From Anaerolinea thermophila (GTDB lineage Bacteria > Chloroflexota > Anaerolineae > Anaerolineales > Anaerolineaceae): a stretch of 64,000 nt of DNA. The DNA lies in NCBI RefSeq assembly GCF_020723905.1, contig NZ_DYHZ01000004.1:179199-243198 (forward strand), read 5' to 3'. The translations under genes were made by a program, and so were the position numbers. The notes beneath the pieces were generated by a model, which did no database searches, was not told the origin of the DNA, and was given only the letters and a program-made list of their open reading frames with translations. Numbering within the stretch: the first letter of the stretch is position 1; every line of letters begins with the position of its first letter. This document shows positions 16,765-24,341 of the stretch, one piece after another.

Positions 16765-17478
16765 ATGACCCCCTCGCCTGACCCCCTGCACATCCAGCGC
16801 GCTCAGACGGTGTACCGCATTCTGGAAGCGGTGTACGGCATACCCGAATGGCGCAATCCCCTGCCGCCGCTGGATGAACTGGTCTCCACGATTCTCTCGC
16901 AGAACACCAACGACCGCAACCGCGATCTCGCCTATCAGCGCCTGCGGGAGCGCTTCCCCACCTGGGAAGCCGTGCGCGACGCGCCCACCGCCGAGGTCAT
17001 CGAAGCCATCCGCCCGGCGGGGCTAGCCAATCAGAAAGGGGCGCGCCTTCAGGAAGTCCTGCGGCAGATCACCGCCGAGCGCGGCTCGCTGGATTTAAGT
17101 TTCCTGCAGGAGTTGCCCGCCGATGAAGCCCGCCAGTGGCTCCTGCGCTTTAAAGGCGTGGGGGTAAAGACAGCCGCCATCGTCCTGCTCTTCTCGCTGA
17201 ACAAGCCTGCCTTTCCGGTGGATACGCACGTGCACCGCGTCAGCGGACGCATCGGTTTGCGCCCGCCGCAGATGAGCGCCGAAGACGCCCACGAGTACCT
17301 TGCCCGCGTGTTCACCCCCGAACAGTACGCCGCCGGTCACCTCAACCTGATTCGCCTCGGGCGGGAAGTGTGTCACGCCCGCAAGCCCGACTGTCCCCGT
17401 TGCCCCCTGCGTGCGGTGTGCGCATACGTCAGGCAGGAGGACGGCGGTCGCGCATCCACAGAGCAAACTGCCCCATAA
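16765..17478 (+). CDS. nth: Endonuclease III-type DNA glycosylase
   Basis: A 237-residue base-excision repair enzyme. The HhH motif 'RFKGVGVKTAAIVLL' and the catalytic Asp in 'FPVDTHVHRVSGRIGL' are present. A C-terminal 4Fe-4S site, C-x6-C-x2-C-x5-C (CHARKPDCPRCPLRAVC), completes the Nth/MutY fold. The catalytic Lys of classical Nth is replaced, in 'GVGVKTA', by the family's usual K at the end of the hairpin. ATG 16765 is preferred to GTG 16762 because of the GAAAGGTGA spacing. It follows the kinase by 6 bases, and its 3' end overlaps the convergent CcmC-like gene by 50 bases. Confidence 0.85.
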   Translation: MTPSPDPLHIQRAQTVYRILEAVYGIPEWRNPLPPLDELVSTILSQNTNDRNRDLAYQRLRERFPTWEAVRDAPTAEVIEAIRPAGLANQKGARLQEVLRQITAERGSLDLSFLQELPADEARQWLLRFKGVGVKTAAIVLLFSLNKPAFPVDTHVHRVSGRIGLRPPQMSAEDAHEYLARVFTPEQYAAGHLNLIRLGREVCHARKPDCPRCPLRAVCAYVRQEDGGRASTEQTAP

Positions 17479-18067
17479 AAAGGAGACTGAGCGCCAGCAG
17501 GACGAGGAAAATCCCTGCCATGTTCGCCGAACCGGAATTGAAGATGGGCGAATCGGGGTGCAGAACGTTCTCCGCCCTCCCCAGCGCCATCCACAGCGCC
17601 GCGCCGAAGAGGGCGTTGATCAGTCCGGTCAGCCAGGGCAGGTCGAAGAGCGCCAGCGCCACCTGCACCAGCACCGCCGCCACCCCAAACGCGGCAGGGA
17701 TGCGCCAGCGCGGCTCGTCCCAGAAGATGCCGCCCCAGTTGATCTGCTGAACCAGCAGGGAGACCGGCAGATAGGTGAGCCAGAAGAACAGTCCGGTGCG
17801 TCCCAGCGCCAGCGAGGCTTCTGCCCAGCCAGAAGCGCGCCCGGAACGCGTCAGCGACAACGCCACTGCGGCGATGCCGCTCAACCCGGCAAGGGCAAAG
17901 GCAATCTTCCCCATCCACACCCACGCGCCATGAAAGTACACCAGGCGAATGCGTTCGCCCAGCGTTTTCTCCAGCGGGGCAAAAGCCGCCACCAGGGCAA
18001 TCAAAGCCAGGCTGGCAAGCATGCACTGCCAGCGGTAACGTCTCAATGCGTGCAACAGGGTTGACAT
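17429..18067 (-). CDS. CcmC/CcsA-like cytochrome c biogenesis membrane protein
   Basis: A 212-residue protein with six predicted transmembrane helices, starting at an ATG with GGAGGAG 6 bases before. It has 'RLVYFHGAWVWMGKIAFALAG' and a Trp-rich loop 'NWGGIFWDEPRWR', which corresponds to the WGxxWxxDxR haem-handling loop of CcmC. The family binds and delivers haem for c-type cytochrome maturation, which fits the five-haem lipoprotein encoded 7 kb away. No other ccm/ccs gene is nearby. A general CcsA-superfamily assignment is safer than CcmC itself. Confidence 0.65.
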   Translation of the reverse strand: MSTLLHALRRYRWQCMLASLALIALVAAFAPLEKTLGERIRLVYFHGAWVWMGKIAFALAGLSGIAAVALSLTRSGRASGWAEASLALGRTGLFFWLTYLPVSLLVQQINWGGIFWDEPRWRIPAAFGVAAVLVQVALALFDLPWLTGLINALFGAALWMALGRAENVLHPDSPIFNSGSANMAGIFLVLLALSLLFMGQFALWMRDRRPPA

Positions 18068-18091
18068 TCTTCTCCTCCAGAGGCACAGCAA

Positions 18092-18117
18092 TGCCCTCTG
18101 CATCCCTGCAGAGGGCA
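18092..18117. terminator. Hairpin between two leftward genes
   Basis: A perfect 10-bp stem TGCCCTCTGC / GCAGAGGGCA with a 6-base loop. It lies between the 85-codon gene and the CcmC-like gene. No T-run follows on the minus strand, so it may be an attenuator or RNA-stability element rather than a simple terminator. Confidence 0.5.
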
Positions 18118-18138
18118 ATGGGAAACCTGCAAAAAAAA

Positions 18139-18396
18139 TTACGGCGTCTCCGCTTCGTGAGGCGGTTCAGGCAGGTGGCTCAGGTACACATTCAGCCGGT
18201 CGTAGCCTTCAATGCACCCCAGACGCACCAGCCAGTCCAGGTCGGCGTCGCTGGCGCGATGGCTGACCTCCTGTTCGCTGGCAGTGAAGAACTGCCCGCG
18301 CACCAGATCCAGGTACAGACCATTGCCCCAGTCCAGCGCCGCAAAACCGGCACGCATCATCACCACCCAACTGCGGGCAACCGGTGTAGTGCGCAT
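18139..18396 (-). CDS. Small protein of unknown function
   Basis: An 85-residue protein starting 9 bases after the Rrf2-type regulator gene, with GAGAG before the ATG. It is rich in Asp, Leu and Trp ('DADLDWLVRLGCIEGYDRL') and has one Cys. No signal peptide or membrane segment is seen and no family was recognised. Co-transcription with the Fe-S-type regulator suggests a stress- or cofactor-related role, but this is context only. Confidence 0.5.
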   Translation of the reverse strand: MRTTPVARSWVVMMRAGFAALDWGNGLYLDLVRGQFFTASEQEVSHRASDADLDWLVRLGCIEGYDRLNVYLSHLPEPPHEAETP

Positions 18397-18404
18397 CTCT
18401 CAAA

Positions 18405-18815
18405 TCAGCGCGGTTGAGATGCCAGTGCCGCTGCAAAGGTGGTTCGGCGCAGTTTTTCAATCAATTCCTTCTGCGCATCGCACCAGATGGGTTTCATCGG
18501 GCAATTTTCGCCAAACTCACACGCCCCGGAGGGTGAGGTGCACTCGTTCATAGCGATGGGACCGTCAATGGCTTCCACCACCTCCAGAACGCTGATCTCT
18601 TCGGGCGGACGCGCCAGCGACACGCCGCCGCGCGCACCCCGGGACGTGTGAATCAACCCGGCAATGGAAAGTTGGGAGATAATTTTCGCTAAAAAAGAAG
18701 GCGGGATGTGCTGTTCCTCGGCAATCTGACTGGTTGCCGCCCGCTGATTGGGAGATAATCGTGCCAGATAAACCATCGCGCGGAGCGCATAATCAGCCTG
18801 TCGGGTAATCTGCAT
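18405..18815 (-). CDS. Rrf2-family regulator with Fe-S-type cysteines
   Basis: A 136-residue winged-helix transcription factor. It starts at MQITRQADYALRAMVYLA, the standard Rrf2 N-terminus, with AAGGGG before the ATG; the longer upstream frame is non-coding. The DNA-binding helix region is 'TSQIAEEQHIPPSFLAKII', followed by the wing 'SRGARGGVSLARP'. Three cysteines in a C-x6-C-x5-C pattern (CTSPSGACEFGENC), plus one at WCD, match cluster-binding members such as IscR and NsrR. It probably senses Fe-S status, NO or redox state. No isc/suf gene is in the window. Confidence 0.85.
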   Translation of the reverse strand: MQITRQADYALRAMVYLARLSPNQRAATSQIAEEQHIPPSFLAKIISQLSIAGLIHTSRGARGGVSLARPPEEISVLEVVEAIDGPIAMNECTSPSGACEFGENCPMKPIWCDAQKELIEKLRRTTFAAALASQPR

Positions 18816-18854
18816 ATCAACCCCTTTTCGGAAATAAAGATAGAAATTCTCAAG

Positions 18855-18907
18855 ATTATAAATAAGTTTATTTAACTCTATTTTATCCGACAAGTGATAG
18901 ATATCAC
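18855..18907 (-). promoter_or_regulatory. Promoter and FNR/CRP-type palindrome upstream of the Rrf2 gene
   Basis: On the minus strand a TATAAT box lies at 18860-18855. Upstream is GTGATAGATATCAC (18894-18907), whose arms GTGATA/TATCAC are perfect inverted repeats around a 2-base centre. It fits the TGAT-N4-ATCA pattern bound by Crp/Fnr-family activators, centred about 52 bases before the predicted start of transcription. Confidence 0.45.
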
Positions 18908-18973
18908 ATCCTCTTGTGATGAAAAGCGTCAGCGTCAAAAATAATGGGACACGCAACCCCTTCAGGGCACTGG

Positions 18974-19012
18974 TGCAAAAAAACAGGGCAGTGCCCTGTT
19001 TTTTTTTTTTTG
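18974..19012. terminator. Bidirectional Rho-independent terminator
   Basis: AACAGGG / CCCTGTT stem (18982-19000) followed by 12 or more T on the plus strand, and by 7 T on the minus strand when read the other way. It ends the leftward ABC exporter operon. Confidence 0.85.
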
Positions 19013-19044
19013 CATTATATACTATTAAGGTAAATAATACTTTA

Positions 19045-19872
19045 TTACAAACCTGCCAGCAGACGCTGACGGTTGAAACCGCGCACCGCAAGGCGGGTCA
19101 GCGCCAGGGCAACTGCCCAGATTGCCCCACCCACCAGCAAGCCTGCCTCCACCGTCAGGTACACCACCCCTGCAATCTGCCCGAAGAGCAAAGGAAGCAC
19201 CAGCACCACCAGCACCCCGCTCAACTGATACGCCCCCATGAAAGTGGGATTGCGCGCCGAAATCAGCACGGTGAATGCTGTCCCCAGCAGAGAAAGGGCG
19301 GGAGAAATCCAGAAAATCAGCGGGTACCACGTGGGAATCGGGAACCACACCCACCCCATCGTCCAGTACGACGCCAGATTGACCACCAGCGTATACACCA
19401 AAAAACTGCCCCACGTCAGCCCCAGCGCAGGCAGGAACGCCGCCAGCACCTTGCCGAAGAACAGCTCCACATCGCTGGCGGGGGTGTACAGCAGGGCTTC
19501 GATGGTCTTGCGCTCGCGCTCACCGGCGAAGGAATCGGCGGCGATGACGGTCGAGGTCATCAGCGGCAGGATGAGGAACATGGGCGCCAGCATCATTCCC
19601 AGCATGAGGACGATGACGGTGCGCTGGACGTCCAGCCCCTGCGTGTAGGGCGTCAGGAAGGCGGGCAGGTTGTTCAGCAACGGCTGGATGTCGGGATCAC
19701 TGACGAACGCCTGCGACATTTGCGGCGAGAGCGACGGAACGATGATGAACAGGACGGGCATCAGCACCACGAAAATCAACGGCAGCACGATCATGGGCAC
19801 CACCACCGCGGTGTTCTTGAAAGCATCCGCCCAGTCTTTCCGGGCAAGCGTCCAGAGTCTTTGCAGATTCAT
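19045..19872 (-). CDS. ABC-2 type transporter permease
   Basis: A 275-residue membrane protein with six predicted helices and the large extracytoplasmic loop typical of ABC-2/NatB-like permeases. It starts MNLQRLWTLARKDWADAFKN, with GGAGG before the ATG; the ATG overlaps the ATPase stop by 4 bases. 'SFAGERERKTIEALLYTPASD' near residue 130 is the conserved cytoplasmic coupling region of this permease family. It forms an exporter with the ATPase; the cargo (Na+, drug, peptide or lipid) cannot be told. Confidence 0.85.
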   Translation of the reverse strand: MNLQRLWTLARKDWADAFKNTAVVVPMIVLPLIFVVLMPVLFIIVPSLSPQMSQAFVSDPDIQPLLNNLPAFLTPYTQGLDVQRTVIVLMLGMMLAPMFLILPLMTSTVIAADSFAGERERKTIEALLYTPASDVELFFGKVLAAFLPALGLTWGSFLVYTLVVNLASYWTMGWVWFPIPTWYPLIFWISPALSLLGTAFTVLISARNPTFMGAYQLSGVLVVLVLPLLFGQIAGVVYLTVEAGLLVGGAIWAVALALTRLAVRGFNRQRLLAGL

Positions 19873-20801
19873 AGGGTTTCCTCCTCCGCCTGCGCCTGCA
19901 GGGTAAAGTAAATATCCTCCAGTGAGGGACGCGCAGGTTCGACGCGCACAATGGGCGCCCCCAGACCTGCCAGACGGCTTACCAGCGCGGGTATGTCCTC
20001 CACGCGGGAGACCTGCACCCGCAGAAGCGCGTCCTGCGCCTGCACCTGCAGGGCAAAAGGCAGTTCCCCCGCCGGGATGAGATGCGGTTCGAGCAGTTGC
20101 ACCTCCACCCACACACCGGGGTTGAAGCGGCGCTGGAGTTCTTCCAGCGAGCCCATCGCCAGGGCGCGCCCGCGGTTGAGAATGAGCACCCGGTCGCACA
20201 GGCGTTCGGCTTCCGTCAAAATGTGCGTGCACAGGAAGACCGCCTGCCCGTTTTCGCGGCGTAGAGAGGCAATCAGTTCGCGCACCTGCCGCGAGGCTTC
20301 CGGGTCAAGCCCTGCGGTCGGCTCATCCAGAAAGAGGATTTTGGGACGGTTGAGCAGCGCCCGCGCCAGCGCCAGGCGCTGTTTCATCCCCTTGGAGAAG
20401 GTCGCCACGCGCTCATCGGCGCGGTCGGCAAGGTCAAAAAAGCCCAGCAGGTCGTCCATGCGCCGCCTGAGGTCCGCGGCGGGCATTCCCATCATCTCGC
20501 CGAAAAAGCGCAGGTTCTGGCGGGCGGTGAGGCGTTCGTACAGCGCAGGCGATTCGGTCAACACGCCCGTTTGAGCGCGCACCTGCCCACCCTGCACAGA
20601 TGGATCCAGCCCCAGCACGCGAATCGTACCTGCAGTGGGACGGTACAGCCCGTTGAGCAGGCGCACTGTGGTGGTCTTGCCCGCCCCATTCGGACCCAGC
20701 AGGGCAAACACCTCGCCTTCGCCGACGGTGAAGGACAGGTCATCCAGAGCGCGGCGCTCGCCAAAGGCATGCACCAGATGTTGAACGGCAATGGTTTCCA
20801 T
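19869..20801 (-). CDS. ABC transporter ATPase (ABC-2 exporter type)
   Basis: A 310-residue ATPase. Walker A is GPNGAGKTT near residue 36, the signature region 'FSKGMKQRLALARAL' near 133, and Walker B 'ILFLDEPTAGLD' follows. The last ~90 residues form the accessory domain seen in NatA/DrrA-type exporters, ending in 'ARPSLEDIYFTL'. The first gene of the exporter operon, it starts directly next to the parS-like cluster, so ParB loading could influence its promoter. Confidence 0.9.
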   Translation of the reverse strand: METIAVQHLVHAFGERRALDDLSFTVGEGEVFALLGPNGAGKTTTVRLLNGLYRPTAGTIRVLGLDPSVQGGQVRAQTGVLTESPALYERLTARQNLRFFGEMMGMPAADLRRRMDDLLGFFDLADRADERVATFSKGMKQRLALARALLNRPKILFLDEPTAGLDPEASRQVRELIASLRRENGQAVFLCTHILTEAERLCDRVLILNRGRALAMGSLEELQRRFNPGVWVEVQLLEPHLIPAGELPFALQVQAQDALLRVQVSRVEDIPALVSRLAGLGAPIVRVEPARPSLEDIYFTLQAQAEEETL

Positions 20802-20815
20802 AACGATTTCTCCAG

Positions 20816-20907
20816 CGTCTCACGTGAAGCCTTCAGCCATAAGGTTCCAGAGATGTTTCACGTGAAACAGGGATCTCACACCCTTGAAAAATGTTTCACG
20901 TGAAACA
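20816..20907. other. parS-type centromere cluster (three sites, 38-bp spacing)
   Basis: Two perfect 16-bp palindromes TGTTTCACGTGAAACA lie at 20854-20869 and 20892-20907. A degenerate third (12 of 16 matches, same CACGTG core) lies at about 20816-20831. The centres fall at 20823.5, 20861.5 and 20899.5, exactly 38 bp apart. The sequence agrees with the widely conserved chromosomal parS site bound by ParB. The cluster fills the gap between the ABC ATPase start and the SdpI-like gene stop. parA and parB are not in the window. Confidence 0.85.
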
Positions 20908-20908
20908 T

Positions 20909-21559
20909 TTACTCCTTCTGATTCAACCGGCGATAGACGAAGTACGAATACACCACCGTACCCAGCGCCGCGCCCAGCAACGCCGCCAGAATGACCCAGA
21001 TGGAGATGATCGGCGGGAGAAACGCCGCCAGCACGCACAGCACCCCCGCGGCGCGGAACACCCACGCCCCCACCCGGTGCGTCTCCACCCACACCGCTTC
21101 ACTGCTCAACGTCCACGGCGTGCGAATGCCGATAAACCAGTTCGGGCGGGCATGCTCCAGCAGACTGCCAATGCCGATGAACAGCAACCCCATGGCGGGT
21201 AAAAGCATCAGGGTCATGTTGAAGGCCACCCCCAGCCCCGCCAGCAGGGTCAACACGTGGATGTACGCCATGTACACGCAGAACCCCGCAATAAAGCCGT
21301 GATACACCCTGCGGAAGGACTCCACGTTCTTTCCCAGCGGGTCAATAGCGGGGATGTACACCAGCAGGTAGCCGATCCCCAGCGTCATCAGCGGTATCAG
21401 CAGAACCGCCCACAGGCGCGGCAGGGTGTCATCCACCTCGCCCTGTGCGTTCCAGTGCGAGGGCGTCTGTTCGGGCAGGCGCGGGTACGCCCACGCCCCA
21501 AACGCCAGCATCGCCAGCACCATCAACAGAATCGTCAGGTTAATCGCTTTTCGAGTCAT
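20909..21559 (-). CDS. SdpI/DUF1648-family membrane protein
   Basis: A 216-residue protein with six predicted helices. The N-terminal part 'FGAWAYPRLPEQTPSHWNAQGE' is the DUF1648 signature, and 'NWFIGIRTPWTLSSEAVWVETHRVGAW' is the SdpI signature. In Bacillus, SdpI gives immunity to the SdpC toxin and titrates its repressor. Here no sdpC- or sdpR-like gene is adjacent, so only the family can be claimed. The gene ends 2 bases from the parS cluster. Confidence 0.85.
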   Translation of the reverse strand: MTRKAINLTILLMVLAMLAFGAWAYPRLPEQTPSHWNAQGEVDDTLPRLWAVLLIPLMTLGIGYLLVYIPAIDPLGKNVESFRRVYHGFIAGFCVYMAYIHVLTLLAGLGVAFNMTLMLLPAMGLLFIGIGSLLEHARPNWFIGIRTPWTLSSEAVWVETHRVGAWVFRAAGVLCVLAAFLPPIISIWVILAALLGAALGTVVYSYFVYRRLNQKE

Positions 21560-21630
21560 CGTTTTCCTCCATGACAGTACGAATACACCCCTTCTAACCG
21601 CAGTTTCCTTTTTCTCCGATTTTTAACGTT

Positions 21631-21681
21631 CGGCAGGCTCGCCTTGCAGAACAGCGCTCCCTGCGCTGGCTGAGCCTGCCG
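21631..21681. terminator. Compound hairpin downstream of the SPFH gene
   Basis: CGGCAGGCTC (21631-21640) pairs with GAGCCTGCCG (21672-21681), and the loop contains a second stem CAGCG/CGCTG. Reading leftward it follows the restored SPFH stop and is succeeded by AACGTTAAAA and then A-rich sequence, so the terminator call is tentative. Confidence 0.45.
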
Positions 21682-21687
21682 GGCACC

Positions 21688-22666
21688 TTATTCTTCTTTC
21701 GGTAATTGCTGCTGACTCAGCGAGACCATCCCGCTCAGCCCGCCCAGATTCATCGTGTCCACCGCGCTGGAAGGCACGATGACCAGCGCACCTTTTTCCT
21801 TCAACCCTTCAGAGCATGTTCATGGCGCGCAGATGCAGAGCGGTGGGATTGTTCTGGTATGCCCGCGAGGCTTCGGCAAAACTCTCGGCGATTTGCTTCT
21901 CGCTTTCGCCCAGGATGACGCGCGCCTGACGTTCGCGCTCAGCCTGCGCCTGACGGCTCATGGCATCTTCCAGCCCCTGTGGAATGATGATGTCGCGTAT
22001 CTCCACCGACTGCACCGTCACTCCCCACGGAGTGGTGCGCTCATCAATGATCTTCTGCAGGTCGGCATCCATCTTTGCCCGTCCCACCAGAATATCCGCC
22101 AGTGGCATCTGCCCGATGACCTCCCGCAGGGCAGTCTGCGCCGCCCAGGTGATGGCGGCACGGTAGTCTTCCACCTCCAGAGCGGCTTTTTCGGCGTCCC
22201 ACACCACCCAGAAAAGCACGGCGTCCACGTCCACAGGAACGGTATCTTTGGTGAGGGTCTTTTCGGCGCTGAAAGGCGTCACCATCACACGGTGATCAAT
22301 CCATGTGGCAATGGAGTCGATAATGGGCAGTATCCAGAACACACCCGGACCGCGCAAGCCGTGGAACCTGCCCAGCCGCAGGATGACGGCTTTCTCCCAC
22401 TGCCGCGCCATCCGGAAGGCAAACAAAATGTACAGCCCGATCAGCGTCGGCGGCAGGACCACAGCCAGAATCGCGCCATCGCTGGCGCCGCGTTCATCCA
22501 TCACCGCCGCCAGCACCACCCCAACGGTGATGAAGAGGATAAACAACGCTACTGCCAGCGGATTGACATGGGCATCCTGCGCGGAGCGCGTTCGCTGGGT
22601 GAGTGCCTCTTCCTTTCCTTCGCGGTGGCTCTTGCTTTCTTCTTTTGTGTGAACAGTCTGACTCAT
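21688..22666 (-). pseudogene. SPFH/Band 7 (slipin-type) protein, frame interrupted near the C-terminus
   Basis: The main frame (22666-21809, 285 residues) has an acidic/basic N-terminus, two close hydrophobic segments (residues ~38-85), then the Band 7 domain beginning 'KAVILRLGRFHGLRGPGVFWILP' and the helical 'SRQAQAERERQARVILGESEKQ'. It stops at ...RAMNML-TGA. In the shifted frame the sequence continues with SEGLKEKGALVIVP and MNLGGLSGMVSLSQ to a TAA at 21690-21688, which is the expected family C-terminus. Restoring it needs one base skipped (CTC-T-GAA) or two bases added. It could be a mutation, a sequencing error or programmed +1 shifting. It follows the GntR gene by 15 bases. Confidence 0.75.
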
Positions 22667-22681
22667 TTTTACACTCTCCTT

Positions 22682-23107
22682 TTAACCTTGTTCTCTTTCA
22701 GACCCTTTTTCTCTTTCCCGGCGGCGTTGCACCGCCTGATGAAAGACCCGTTCGATTTCCTCAAGATCGTACCCGCGGCGCAGGGCGCTCAGCAGGTAAT
22801 CCTCGGTCATCTCTTCCAGCGCCATTTGACGCAGTCGTTCGGCGTGTTCTGGCGGGGGCTGTTCCAGAATGTAGGTGCCGCGCCCCTGCTGGGTGGAGAT
22901 CAGCCCCGCCTCGTCCAGCAGACGGTACGCCCGCGCCACCGTATTGAAATTGACCCGCAGTTCCAGCGCCAGTTGCCGTACCGTAGGCAGTTGATCGCCC
23001 GGCTTGAGTGCGCCACTCTCAATCTGCCGCCGCACATGAGTAACAATCTGCTCATAAATGGGCACGCCAGAACGAAAATCGAGTTGAAAACCGCGAAATC
23101 CGTTCAA
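22682..23107 (-). CDS. GntR-family regulator, YtrA type
   Basis: A 141-residue regulator. The winged helix (residues ~12-80) contains 'PIYEQIVTHVRRQIESGALKPGDQLPTVRQLA', 'VNFNTVARAYRLLDEAGLI' and 'QQGRGTYIL'. The short ~50-residue helical tail is typical of the YtrA subfamily rather than larger effector-binding GntR proteins. A TTG start at 23107 with GGGAGAA 7 bases before fits best. It probably controls its own operon, which continues into the SPFH gene. Confidence 0.85.
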   Translation of the reverse strand: MNGFRGFQLDFRSGVPIYEQIVTHVRRQIESGALKPGDQLPTVRQLALELRVNFNTVARAYRLLDEAGLISTQQGRGTYILEQPPPEHAERLRQMALEEMTEDYLLSALRRGYDLEEIERVFHQAVQRRREREKGSEREQG

Positions 23108-23123
23108 TCCTTTGTTCTCCCAT

Positions 23124-23147
23124 ATTGTATCATTGTATCATTGATTG
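23124..23147. promoter_or_regulatory. Tandem operator-like repeats at the GntR promoter
   Basis: ATTGTATC occurs at 23124-23131 and again at 23132-23139, followed by a partial copy. On the minus strand these read as GATACAAT repeats that double as -10-like boxes just before the GntR start. An autoregulatory site is likely. Confidence 0.5.
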
Positions 23148-23281
23148 AATTGTATATTTATTGGAGCAAAAAGTCAAGGGGAATCTGAAGGGAAAGCAAA
23201 AAAAATCGTCCCCCGCAGGGCAATCCGGCGGGGGACGGCAAACGTTCTCTTTCTTGAGTCGCAGGCTGGCTCTCCTGCTGT

Positions 23282-24298
23282 TTAACCCAGGGTGGCGCCG
23301 TGGGCATCTCCCCAGCGGTCCAGGGTCTCCTCCACCCGATCGAGGAAGGCGTCCATTTGCTCGAGACGGGCGGCAAAACGGCTTTTATCCAGCCCCACCT
23401 GCCGGGTCATCTCCTGCCAGGTTTGCAGATCAGGCGAGCCGGCGGGTAAATGCGCCGCCGCCAGCGTCCACACCCGCAGTAACAGCCAGTACGCCGCCGA
23501 AGGAGCACTGTCCCACAGGGCACCTGCCGCCTTCAGGTAGTAAGCACGGCGGGCAGGGTGCAGACGCGGGGGCAAGGATTCCTGATTCGCGCTCTGATCC
23601 CAGGCCTGGGTGGCAGAGTTTATCCATGCCTGCCACTGGGCATCGTTGACCTCGATTTCTTCGGACAGCAGGGCAACCATTTGAGCGTACAGGTCGCTCC
23701 AGCCCGCCTGCTGAAGATGACGCTCCAGGTGCATCAGAAAGCGCCGCTCTGCCAGCGGCAGGGCGTGCAAACTCACCAGGGCGTTGCCGGCGTTTTCGAT
23801 GGCTTTGAGATAGGCATACAGCCTTCGGGCGTGGCTGGGTTCGCTCTGCAGGGTCAGGTTCATCCAGGTACGGCGCGCCTGTTCGGCAAAGGCGCGGGCG
23901 CGCGCCAGGGTGTAATCAGCCTGCCAGAACTGCGCGCCGGTGGCGGCTTGAATGTAATCGAACCAGTGTTGAGGGTCGAACAGCACCAGCGGCTTGGCGT
24001 AGATGAACGGTCCCAGCCAGGGATCGGTGCGCAAATGGCGCGGCTGTCGGAAGGTCTCCTGAGCGAAACAGGCAATATCCAGATGCACCTCATCGGTCAC
24101 CGGCACAATTTCGCGGGAAGCGTTGGGTTCGGTGTCGTAAATGATTACCAGGTCCACATCGGCGGTGCCGCCCAGCAGAGGTTCCTCCTCCATCAGTGAG
24201 CCGGTGAGGTAAATACAGCGAATGCGGCGGCTGACCCGCGTGCGCTCATCGGCGGCGCTGCGGGCAATGCGCATCAGAGTCTCGCGAGTGATTCGCAT
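23282..24298 (-). CDS. Nucleotidyltransferase-fold protein
   Basis: A 338-residue protein starting at MRITRETLMRIARSAA, with GGGAGG 6 bases before the ATG. Near residue 32 'IYLTGSLMEEEPLLGGTADVDLVIIYD' fits the pol-beta/nucleotidyltransferase motif (G-S ... D-x-D), and a third acidic residue lies in 'EVHLDIACFA'. The C-terminal ~200 residues are helical, as in HEPN-like or substrate-binding extensions of NT proteins. The substrate is unknown; related proteins include antibiotic adenylyltransferases and MNT-type antitoxins. It lies 43 bases after the deoxynucleoside kinase gene and may be co-transcribed with it. Confidence 0.65.
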   Translation of the reverse strand: MRITRETLMRIARSAADERTRVSRRIRCIYLTGSLMEEEPLLGGTADVDLVIIYDTEPNASREIVPVTDEVHLDIACFAQETFRQPRHLRTDPWLGPFIYAKPLVLFDPQHWFDYIQAATGAQFWQADYTLARARAFAEQARRTWMNLTLQSEPSHARRLYAYLKAIENAGNALVSLHALPLAERRFLMHLERHLQQAGWSDLYAQMVALLSEEIEVNDAQWQAWINSATQAWDQSANQESLPPRLHPARRAYYLKAAGALWDSAPSAAYWLLLRVWTLAAAHLPAGSPDLQTWQEMTRQVGLDKSRFAARLEQMDAFLDRVEETLDRWGDAHGATLG

Positions 24299-24341
24299 GG
24301 TTTCCTCCCTTTCTCTCTCACCGCACCGTCTGATGCCCGAA

